Origin: Cheiracanthium punctorium
Taxonomy: Eukaryota; Arthropoda; Arachnida; Araneae; Cheiracanthiidae
Assembly: GCA_038373885.1 (NCBI GenBank)
Contig: JAWZYV010012284.1
Span: forward strand, 310,001 to 374,000
Direction: 5' to 3'
DNA: 64,000 nucleotides
Positions 12,701 through 24,700 of the stretch are shown here, in pieces. The notes under the pieces are model-generated. The model had not been told where the DNA came from and searched no databases. It was given only the letters and a program-made list of their open reading frames with translations. The translations under genes were made by a program, and so were the position numbers. The stretch's first letter is position 1, and each line of letters begins with the position of its first letter.

Positions 12701-15700
12701 TGTAAGTGACAATCATTACATATTTAGTTGGTTAAAATTAATTAAATATAACTATTTCAAAGTAACTGTCGTTAACAAATATTGCCAGCACAAATGAGGG
12801 TCACGGAAACGAATTGCTTTCTAAGAAAAAACGCGAATAATATATTGACTTAAAATTGAATAAGGAATTTAGAAAGATACTCAGCCCGGTCTCAAACGCT
12901 TCCAGACTGCAGACAATAAAAACGAGAACTGGCCACGTAATAAACTACAGAATTCCGGAATAAAATTAGCACAGTATACATTTATTAAGAAATTAATAGA
13001 ATATTTACAACTTAGCACCACCGAATTGAATTATAAATATTACAAATACAATAGCGAATAAACAGAAAGAAATACCACTTACAAACCAGAATTAAAAACA
13101 TATCGAGTTGGATTCTGGGAAAAAAAAAAAAACAGTTTTAATTTCCCTTAACAAAAACTTTCTTCTTTGAAGCGTCCATTATAAGTAGAACAAACAAAAC
13201 CTTCTATAAGTGAATAGTTATTTCTTACGAAACAACTGTTTTCTTGTTAAATGGTCAAAAAAGCTTTTGGAGGTTCTTTTTAATTATTATTACTATATAG
13301 AGTATTTATTAAAAAAAGAAACCCTTACCATATACAGGAATTTTATCAAGACATTGCGAAAAATGTAAACATCACTTAATCTACACATTAAATATATTTA
13401 CCTTGCACAAGTTGAAGAATTGTAAAATCATGTCGATTACTGAAGGACTTATTTAAAAATTGAAAAAATATATATAATGAATTGTTGTTCCAATATTACA
13501 ATTTATAGAGTTTCAAGCGCATACTACCTTTCGAACATTCCATTTGCAAGCGTTCAATTTTCTTGAACGTTTCATAAACGTTTTTATTATTCTCAATATA
13601 ACATTATATTAAATTTTATGTCATTTTGTGTGAGCGTACGTGTGTGAGATTTTCCTTTTAAAATACTGAAGTAAATTTTGTAAAAGGAAACAAATAGCGG
13701 GCTATTGCAAAGTACTTCATTTCAAGTTTCCTACATAATAATTGTTAAACTCAAATATCTATCATACTGACTTCGTTAAAGGATTAGACTTTAACAGTTT
13801 TTCCTATTGAATTCTAGTATGTCTTAAACATAGACGCGTTTGAAAGAAGTGAATTAATTTATCTGCTAGAAATGAGTGTTGTTGTTGCTAATGCCCTCTG
13901 GCAACCGCGTTGCGGTGACAGATCCCCCTATATAGGCAGGCGATGGGCCGAAGGAGCGGCTTCCATTTCAATGAGCCCCAGTGGGAGGAAGTCCGTCTTA
14001 GCTCGGGGTCCCGTAATTTTGAACCAATTCCAGAGGAGGGACCAACCCCCTGAAATCGGCACCCCCAGAGGTATCGTTTACCAACTTGGAGGACTTTGGA
14101 GCCACGACGGATTTTACGTGCACCAGCTCCCATTAGCGTACACGGTTTCACAGCGGACGGGCCGAGAGGGGGAAGTCCCTCCCAAGCACTGGCCAAGCCA
14201 GATGCCGCTTCACTTGCCGTGTTCTTATGGGAACGGAGTTTAGCGCCCAGTCCACTGCGGGACAGAAATGCGTGTAAAATATATATACATGTAAGAAAAT
14301 ATAAAGATTTAGGAAAAATCGAATGGATATCACTATCAACATCACAATAGAAAATATATTTTAAAAATAGAAAAGGAATATCATCTAAAATAAATTTTCG
14401 TGCCTTTTAGTTAAATTCATTTGGTTTACGTTTCGTTGGTATTTTTGATTTCACAGCTTAGGTTTCTAGAACTAATTTGTTACCTCATTCCTAGTACCAT
14501 TCGATACGGATATAACGTTGGATTGCTATGAACGTTTGATACATGAATTTCTTTCATTTGAATAATATCTGCACTGAAGGGAAGTAAAAAATTATTTTCT
14601 TAGGATTTGTTCATATATTATTTGCTAGCGTATATGCGTATGCAATACTGAGTTTGTATTGTAGATTAAGAAATCAGGGACAATTGACTACAGTATTTGA
14701 CTAACATACGGTGTGAAAAAAATAAAAGTGCTTAAAAGTGTAAATACAGCCCAACTTGAGAGTGAGTAAGTAATGTAGTTTTTTCGGTGAACAGAAGATG
14801 ATGAAAATCTTGTATATCGATATCAGACACTTGATTGGTAAAATCTATATACCACATATCCTATCAACATTTTTAAAAGTCGTCTTATAAACTCCGAATT
14901 CGGAATCGAAACTGTACCTAACAATCTTGGTTTGTCCAAACAAGTTATTGTATATTTTTATTGAATATCATACCTGAAGTCGGAAGTGCATTGAAAAAAA
15001 TCTAGCTATTCAATAAAGATTTCTGAGCCCTCAGTAGTCCGAACGAGATGCATAAATTAGAGAAGAATGTTTTCACTTGGACTTTTGTCGGACCTGGATT
15101 TTTAAGTATTTTTACATAACTAGCATAAGCTGCTGCTTGTTAATTGAATAAAAATGCGACTGTTTCTTGGGTTTGATGTATATTAATTAAAGGTAAATAT
15201 TTAATATTTAAACAGCTAATTGAAGAAGAAACAATTAATTCAAATCAATTTTTTCCATTTATTTTTACTCAAAACTTCTAAAGTGAATTTTTTTTTTTTT
15301 TGGTTTAATGTAAATCACATCAATTTGTTCTTCAAATTTGGTATAATACTTGTTTATTCTTCTTTTTTTCAAACAGTTAAGCCAACATCTGTGAAAATAA
15401 CTGGTCACAAGCAAGCTTTCTCAACGAGCGAACGGGTTCAATTAAAATGTACCACTGAAGGTTCAAGACCACCAGCTGTGATCACCTGGAAAAAAGGGGG
15501 ATCAAATTTCAAGAATCCACAAGAGGAAGTAGTTACTGGAGGAAATGCTACTGTCAGTGCATTCTCCTTTAATCCAGCCCCAGAGGATCATGGACATAGA
15601 GTAACTTGCCGGGCTGAAAACCCTGTTATTTTGGGTAGCGCCATTGAAGATGAATGGAAACTAGAAATTCACTGTAAGTAACTATGACTTTATTATGTAT

Positions 15701-18700
15701 TCTGTATTTCTTATTTGTAAGGAAGATTGTTTTGTCTTCTATTAGTTAAATCGCAGATCTAAGGACAAAATGTAGCATATTTATGTTAAGAAAATGTTTG
15801 GGATGTTTAATATTATTTGTCTTATATTGAAATATAAAGTATTTCTTCCGAATTCTTCGCTATATTGGACGCAAGTGTAAGTTGTTCTTTCCGAAAGCTG
15901 TATAGACGGTATGATATCATTGCAATATAATTCTATACACAGAGTACTAAAAACACTGAGCTGTAATTTTATTCTATCGAAGCTGGTGTTCTACTAAACG
16001 TATAATCAACCTTCCCGTCTATACTCCAGCAAGATGAAATAACTTGCGCTTATGAAAGAATTTTAAAATGATTAAACTTTCATGGTTTAAAACTAATTAA
16101 TTTTAATAACAAGAACCTTGTAACATCTTGGCGATAAAGCGGTATTAAATAAAACAAGTTAAAGTATCACTTGGACTTATACACCGTTCGTGACCGCGAA
16201 CGAAGACACATGAGCACGGTTGAGTTGTCCTGTCTCTGCTGATCTCCAGCACCACTACCATTGGTGAATTCCGCTGTAGCTGTTACGATCGCAAGGCAGG
16301 AACTTCGCCCGGCACTGCCTCCGCAATTCTTTAAATATCTATCATAAACTAATAGATTAAACTACAAATCTCCTGAAAAACAGTTACAAAATTTTATAGT
16401 AATGATTTTTCCCCCAGAAGATTAAATAAATACAAAATTTAAACTTTTATACGTCGCTCGTGCAAAATAATTTGCAATTAGTAAAATGTGTCAATATAAT
16501 AAAATAATTAGAAAATGGACAAAATTTCAGCCATTCATCATACAAAGTCCGATATATGTTTAAACATTGTTGGCAATTGGTTATACATGCAATGCCAAAA
16601 ATAACAAAATTATTAAGTACTTATGCAGTCAACGTTTTCTAATAATTTGTGTATAGTCCCTGAAGTACGATCTCGCGATATTTTTTTTTTCAGCTTCGGT
16701 TGTCCCTGAAAAGTGTTTAATCTAATAAATATCTCTATTAATAATAAATATATGGTAGAGAGATTACCTGTATATTGTGACCACATTTGTACAATACAAC
16801 CACTACACGATACCGTCTTCGAAAGGGGATCACCTTTCTAAAAGGAGCTGTTTTGTTCTAAGTGAAGATGGTCACATAGCACAGGCTCTACTGCATGTAG
16901 TAAAAACAAAAAGATTAAAAGTTGTTTTCTAGAAAAATTTACAAGACCCTAAAAAAAAGTAAAAAGTAATAAAATAAAATAAATAACATAAATAAAATTT
17001 TTCAAGTTAATTTTTCTGGAAGTGTTTTAACTATTTTTAAGCTAGAAAAATATATTTCCGAGCATAACGCACGTCTTTTAATGCATTTCAAAAGAACAAA
17101 TAATAAAATAAATATAAAAAGAGAAACATTAAAAAACAAACTTTTTTTTTCATGCAGCATAAAATAGCGATAAAGCTGCAAGAAAAGAGTAAGCCAGTTT
17201 GTTTGCAGAAAAACAAAAGCAACTCTTTTTGAAAATGCACAAAAAGAGTTGCTTTTGTTTTTCTGCAAAACGAAAGCAGTTGCAGAATATTTACTTCTCA
17301 ATATAAGATTAAATGATGGTAAGAAATACATACCATTAGCGAATACGGAACTATTTTTCTTGTAAAGAGAAGATGTTATGCTGTTCTCAATGAATTCAAA
17401 GCAGTTTATCTTCAGTCTGATATTTTTTCCACTTTGTTTGGTATTTTCGCTCTCAAAGAAATAATAATATAAAAAAAAAACTTTGCAGAATTACAAATTA
17501 TAAACTATAGTAAAATTAATTTTTTTGAAGGTTTATTTATTTTTCAGAGAAAAAAAAAATTCGAAACTAAATTTTTGAAAATTTTGTAGGTCTCAGTAAA
17601 ACTTGGTTTTCAACTTCAGGGAACAGACTGATTAATTCACGAAAAATTAATTTTGATATTAATAAAAATAATTAAATTTACAGTATCAAAAGCAAACTTG
17701 CCATTTGTGGACAATGAGTTTACAATGCATAATTTTCAAAATTTCAGTAGAAAATTCCTCAGACGTGGTAAACATTTGTTACAGCAACTTACATCTGATG
17801 CTGGACATCGTATAATGCATAAAAGGTACTAATGAGACTTTACACGCATTTCGATCAGAAAAATTCCGATCTTCTTCAGCAGCAACAGAAGTTTATACAG
17901 AGATTGGGACTGGGACAGAAAAAATTCAAAAAAGTAAACAGAAAACAAAGACGGGAAACGAGCTGCCAATCGGAGGAAGGAAAATGGAAGAAGCGCAAGA
18001 AATCGGGAAGACAAGGGGGAAGAAAATAGATAACAATAAAACGTAATAAAAAATTAAATGTAGAAGAATCAAATAAAAAAGAAAATGGCACAAAACAAAA
18101 ACACGTATAAACTACACTCATGTCCATAAATTAAGGATAATTCAGAATCACACAGAAATTGATCTCTAAAATAAAAAATTCACCTGTGGAATGATCACAC
18201 ACATCTTGAAGAAGAATATGCAAATTACAGGAAATCACCAGATGGCGTGGATGGTACGTCGCAATGACGAGAGTGTAAGAGAGGGGTATATAAGGAATGG
18301 TGGCAAAGAAGTAAAATTGTTCACAAGCGCTGTGAAAGCCTTTCAGTGCAAAAACCGCATAGTTATGGCACAAAGAAGGCATTTGGATGATGTTTTACAT
18401 GGCAGAATTATCGGACGACTGGAATGTGGACGTACCCAGCTGGAAGTATCCGAGGAACTTGGAATCGCCCAGAGTGTCATCTCCAGGCTTTGGCAACGAT
18501 TCCAAGATGATGGTAATGTGAGTAGACGTTACAGCACAGGTCGCCCCCGAGTTACAACGCCGAATGAGGACCGCTATTTGGCAGTTACTGCCAAAAGAAA
18601 CAGACGGAGTACAGCACCAGACCTGTCTCGTCAGCTCTCTTCAGCTACCGGTACGACAGTTTCAAGGCAGACCGTGTACAGACGCTTAGGGCACATTGGT

Positions 18701-21700
18701 CTATATGCTCGTAGGCCTGTCAGATGTGTTCCACTTACCGCAACTCACTGTCGCCTGCGATTAACCAGGAGTAGAGAGCATGCATTGTGGACACCGCAAC
18801 AGTGGTCTTGTGTGATGTTTTCCGACGAGTCCAGGTTTAGTTTGGTGTCTGATTCTCGCCGGACATTCATCTGGTGAGCGCCAGGTACCCGTTACCACCA
18901 AGAGAACACCATTGAAAGACACCGTTACGGTGGTGCAGGATGGCTCGTTTGGGGAGGAATTATTCTTGGTTCCAGAACTGACCTGCATGTTCAGAGTGTA
19001 ACGATGACAGGCCGCATCTATCGGGATGTCATTCTGGAACAACATGTACGTTTGTTTCGGGGCGCCATGGGTGCTGAATTTGTGTTTATGGATGACAACG
19101 CCCGTCCTCACCGTGCAAACATTGTAGACGAATGCCTTCAATCGGAGGATATCACCCGTATGCATTGGCCAGCATACTCACCGGACTTGAATCCAATAGA
19201 GCATGTGTGGGATATGCTTGCCCGACGAATTGCAGCCCGTCAACCCCCTCCCTCCTGTCTACTGGAACTTCGGAGTGCATTGCTTGATGAGTGGTGTAAT
19301 ATTCCCCAAGATCAGATTGATCATTTGATACTCAGCATGCCTAGGCGTTGTCTGGCCTGTATTGCATCGTCCGGGAGACATACTCCGTATTAACCATCCT
19401 ACTAACCATGTTATACTGTTTTTTGTAAATAGGTTCTTTTTTGAAATTTGGTCAACAGAGTAAAACTTGCAATTTTTATTAATTATGTCAAACATATAAC
19501 ATCTTTTTTGCTCTTTACTTTTTGTTTAATAAATAGACTTTACAAATAAGTCAAATTTGTTTTGCTTTTTTCTCTTTCTTTGCCTGAACTTCATTATCCT
19601 TAATTTATGGACATGAGTGTAAAACAGAACCACACAAGAAGGGTGACAAAAAAGAAAAGAAAAGAAAACTTTATTTTTATAAGCAGGACAGCACTTTTAT
19701 TAAAGCATAAAGTACATACAGAAAAATGCACAAAATAACAAAATAAATAAAATAATATATTAGAAAAGAGGCAGGGATATAGAACGGAAGTATATGAAAT
19801 CATATCACAAATGTTTTCCAGCCGAATGTATAAAAGGAATGAAAGAACCATCGTTCGGAAGAAGCTTCAAGTGATGTGTGATAGAAAACCCTTTCAAAAG
19901 TTCAAGATGGGACAAAGAGTGAAGAGTGCATAAGATCTTAGCATTAGGGAATTGAAAGCAATGATTAGAATTCCAATAATCAGAGGCAATAGAACATTTG
20001 GAGATCTCATGCTTAGTATTAGATATTATTTTCTTTTCAAAAATTTCATTTTAATTAAATATCTCCGTTTACATACTTCTACTCTCAATATTTCCAAAAC
20101 ATCTTTACAAAATGAATAAATATTGATGTTAAATTTCACCTTCAATCAGTTCGCGTCAAAACTGAAAGTAAAAATTGCAATTAAAAAATTAAATATTAAA
20201 ATGTTACTGAAAAAGTACAATATACAATTTTATTAATTCATTGTTATATATTTCCGATATGCATTTTCAACTATTTCACTTTTTATTGCAAGACAGGTGA
20301 TAGTAATGTGAAAGTACTAGGAGCTATTTAATGACTCCAACACACATAATGTTGTAACAGACTTCTTTTATGTTCAATTTAGTCTTGAAACGATGCAGAA
20401 GATGACTTTCTATTTCTATTCATTAGAGTTCGTTTCAAATATGGACCTTTTTATGGCTTTCTTTAGCAGTCTTAGGTACTTACCGCAAACTAAATTTTAA
20501 TGTGTGCTTTGGATCTGTAAGAAAATGGTTTTGATAATCGGAGGATGAAAAAAAAATGTATTTACAACAAATATAAAAATATTTTACTTTTTTTCAATTC
20601 CTTCATATCACACATATTAAAGAGAACAGAGACAACGCAATGTTTCTTTTAACGTATTTAAATTACATTTTTAAATATAAGAAAACTTTTTAAAATATAC
20701 TATAAAGATACACCTTTTTTCTAACTTTATGAGCAAAAACAAATATACTTTTCAGTTAAACTAAATTTTATCTCAAAATATTTCTAGTCGTTACCCTACA
20801 TCGGGTTCATTTTACTGCAGCGTGTTTAATACTAACACATTGTACCTATCAACTAGCTCCATTGCATTTAGAAGAATCATGAATGACTGGATATTGTGTC
20901 ACACCAAACAATACCCCCCCCCCCCGTCCACCCCACCCCCACAAAAAAAAAATCTCAAAAATTCAAAACATGTATACGAACGCTCTGCTTTTATTTTAGG
21001 GGAGGTGACTGCAATGGGGGTGAAATTTTCAGAAAATCTTACCCAAATGATTTACATGCTAAAAGGGATGTGACCTTTCAACCTGTGAACAAACAGCACC
21101 TAGACATTTTCTTATTTGAAGCTTAATAGAATTCTGTGTTTTTGGTTAAAACTTAAATTCAGTTACAATTTCACATTTCTCATTTATACTGCATTCAGTG
21201 TTCTAAGAAATAATTATTGCATACGAATCATGAGATGGTTCGTGATTTCTCAGAGAATCTGTTGTATTAAGCAGGCAAGAATTAATTTAATTTAAATCAC
21301 AAAACTCAGTACAAGTGCATTTAGACTTCATAAGGCTTAGACATTTTAAGTAGGTATGATTAAATTGCAACTTATCTCCTTAATCACAGTCATTTAGGGC
21401 CACACTGCTTGCACTCTCACACTGGATTGTAGCTTTCCTCGAAATATTTCTTTAAATAAAACAATTTCCTCATAAATAATGATAGGTTCAACTTCATTCA
21501 AATCAGTGATAAGACATCGACTTACTTACATATGAGTAAGGAATACCATTATTTGCTCCATGAAACAAATGGTACCGGAATAATTCGTTATTTCGCGACT
21601 TATATTAAAGAGAATATTTTTTCAGGCGTCTCATTAAATTACAAGTATTCAAAATGAAAAATGAAAAATACCGAAAAGGGACAAAAATTTCTCAAAAAAA

Positions 21701-24700
21701 TTATGTTATCTTGTCCAGCAGTAATCATAGCTATAATTATAGGAACTGACAAAGGCCCAGTATTTGATTTTCAATATATTTTATTTTTTAATACTGTGAC
21801 AGATGCTAACTGTTATTCCCCATAGATGGCGTTACTTCGCTTACCGGTGACATAGGGGATATTTATTGTGCCGGCTGTGACAAGAAAGATGCAGTCAAAT
21901 CACCGGTGTTTATTGGAATAGAGTTCTGTATGACTTCTGATGTCTTCTTTGATAGTGCGCGTTCCTTCTGTACATGCTTTTGTAATGTATGGTGAAATAA
22001 ATAAATGTGAAAAATAATAACCCGGTCACAATACCTTTTATTCGATGCTACTCAAATCTCTTTAATTATTTCATCTTGTGTGATCTATATTTACTTCTTT
22101 AGTATATTAAAAAGCACATCATAATAGATGCGTTGGCCGTATTTGGTTTTTTGTCTTCATTTTGATGAAAAGTGCATTATAATCTATGGCGTCAGCCTGT
22201 TTTTCTTGATTCAATATTCTAGAATGTGTATCATAATCGATGCCTGGGCTATATATTTTTCTTGCTTCATTATCATTGAAAGAGAATCATCTCCATTCGT
22301 ACAGATTTCTGTTAAATTTAAATGTGATCCGGCACAAAAGTCGAAGCATGAGATTAATAGTACCCCAATGAATGCTAATAAATTTGAAAAGTCAATCAAC
22401 ACAAAATCTGGATGTGAAAAATAACACTCAAGTACTAAGAAATAGCTTTAACATGTTTTCAAAAAAAGATTACTCTTTATGTTTGCCATTATTCTGAAAT
22501 CCATGACCAGAGAAAGAACATTATTACCAAAAAACTGTAAGTCCGCAAGGGGTTGCAGAAAAGAAGTTATGAAGGTGCGATTCGTATATGTTTTATGCTT
22601 ACGTATGTTTTATGCCTTCGTATATGTTTATGCTAGCAACGTACATGTTTTATGCAGATGGATTATCACGACACTCCTTGAATTACAAAGAACCTTAGAA
22701 TCATTTAGAACTCACGTGGTTCAAGCTAAAAACAATATCTAATGAACTGCGCTTGATGCGGTATTTGGCGTAGGTATTTGTTTATTATTTATGCAATTGC
22801 GCAACCCCTTGCAATTCGAGTTTCGAAAAATCTTTTGTTACTTTAATTACTTAGAAGCTAAGAGAAGCATGCATGCAAATGTCCTAGTAAGTGGGCTTTA
22901 TGGTTATGAAGGCAATCTGATGATGAGTCAGTACAGTGGCGTAGCCAGAAATTATTCATGAGTTATGACTACTGCAACTCACATATATGTATACATGTGT
23001 GTTATAACGGAGTGAAGAGTATACATTTTGTACGGCAAAATATTCCACATGTGGGGTTCTGACTCCCTATCCCCCCTTGGTTACGCCACTGAGTCAGTGC
23101 TATTTAGCTATAGATAAATAGATTACTGTTATAGAAAGACATACAAAGGTAAAAGATAATTTTTGTCGCTTGAAAACGATTGTAATTTTCAGCTTTTAGA
23201 GTATGGAATGAACTCATTCACCTATATCAGTTCAGCATCAACATTAGAGAATTTTCAAAGCTAAACCACTGACAGAGGTGTTTCCGAATTTTTGTACCTT
23301 ATTCAGTGAGTAAGGGTTTTTCTAAAGTCAGTACCATAGTTATATTTCATGGATGTTATGCGGTATCATTTACCGATACCCAGGGAAGAATAAAAATCTC
23401 CTTAAAGGTTGCTGTAGAAAAATTCACTCGTAAGTCCTTTCTTTATGAGCCCTGAATACGCTTGTTATCTTTTGGTTAATGAACAAAACAAATACCTACG
23501 TATATGGCAATTTCTGTTTATGATCACTTTAGAGAAAAAACCGTATGTTCAAGTGAGCACGCTTTCCTGACGTTCCCTTTCAGCTGAAGAAGTGTAAATC
23601 AACCATATCACATAGTTGTGAAAGTAAAGTAACATCATCTTCGATATTGATGAATACTATTCAATGAGAATTTCTTTTTTAATAATGACACCTTTATGTT
23701 TCTTTTTTTTTCAGTCGACCTCCAATAGCTCCACTATATATTAGTCCTAAATTGTGTACTGTTGGTGTAAGTTAAAATAAGAACATTATTTGATAATTGT
23801 TTTAAGCATGTCAAGCTTCACTCAACATTATAATTTTTTTTCGAAAATTTCAGTTACTTCTAATAGTAAGCAGATGCATCGAATTTCACACAAAGAGAAA
23901 TATGAATTCTCATAATATTTACTATACAATATCTATTTATATGCAATATTTGACTAGGTATATTTTACTATTATGGAACTATTTTTTATTAAAAAATAGT
24001 TCCCAACTTTAGTTATAAGTTTAAATATTAACTAAATTTTTATATGAAAATATTTTTCTAGAAAGTTGTAAATAAAGAAAATGTAGTTTTCTTTAAAAAT
24101 ATTTAAAAATTCATCAATGGCGAGAGATTTTTTTTTTTTTTAATGGGAGAAAGAGGGGGGAATAATTATCATATATGTTAAGATCGCGTCCTAAATGAAA
24201 TATTTTGCTACCTACATTAATACTTTTACTGACAATTTTAGTTCGCGTGACTTTACATTTTATAGATAGTAATATCCAGATATAATAATTTTTAAACAAA
24301 ATATTATTTTCATGTGGCATTCATTAATTAAAAAAAAACAGATTATTTTCCGCTTTTGTTCTTCACTTATAATGCATTAACTTAATACTGATAATTTATC
24401 AACTTATCAGTATTTTAAAACAATTGCAAAATGCATTACTTTTTAGAGATTATGTACAACACTGTGCCAACATAAATATATTTTGTTTATATTACAGTTG
24501 TTCCTCAATTAAGTCTACGTCTAGGAAGCAAGCTACGTCATTCCAATATACTTGAGGGGAACGATGTTTACTTTGAATGCAACATCAAAGCTTCTCCTTG
24601 GGTACACGAAACAGGGTGGAGGTTTGAAGGACAAGAGCTTGTAACTAACATTTCAGCCGGCGTCATTGTTAGTAATCAATCATTAGTTTTACAGAAAGTT

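Larger units (their letters stand above)
17800..20010 (-). mobile_element. Penelope-like retroelement fragment interrupted by Tc1
   Basis: Two minus-strand pieces flank the Tc1 transposon. The piece 19622-20010 contains a frame (19805-19978) reading YWNSNHCFQFPNAKILCTLH and later NDGSFIPFIHSA, alignable to the frames at 42748-42924 and 43720-43896. I read this as the C-terminal GIY-YIG-type endonuclease end of a Penelope-like ORF (from memory of the family). The piece below 18113 carries a hammerhead-like motif, placed downstream of the ORF as in the 42-kb copies once the Tc1 is removed. The element is truncated and inactive. Confidence 0.55.
15674..24497 (+). other. Intron between Ig3 and Ig4 (8.8 kb)
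   Basis: The longest intron seen. It contains, in order, a 102-bp segment with inverted ends TGTGACCA/TGGTCACA (16776-16877), a perfect hairpin (17202-17269), a Penelope-like fragment (17800-20010) split by a Tc1 transposon (18115-19619), C-rich low complexity (20921-20941), a solo LTR, minisatellites (22111-22282 and 22583-22653) and a hAT MITE. The remaining stretches show nothing. Confidence 0.7.

Noticed and set aside
20822..21126. Overlapping frames of 83 and 76 codons
   Set aside because: Both run through a C-homopolymer and an A-run, differ only in frame, and have no coding features.
23715..23768. Possible extra exon with strong acceptor TTTTTTTTTCAG and GTGTAAG end between Ig3 and Ig4
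   Set aside because: In the phase required by the flanking exons it meets a TAG after a few codons, and Ig3 joins Ig4 directly in frame (EIH-F-VPQL) as in the family.
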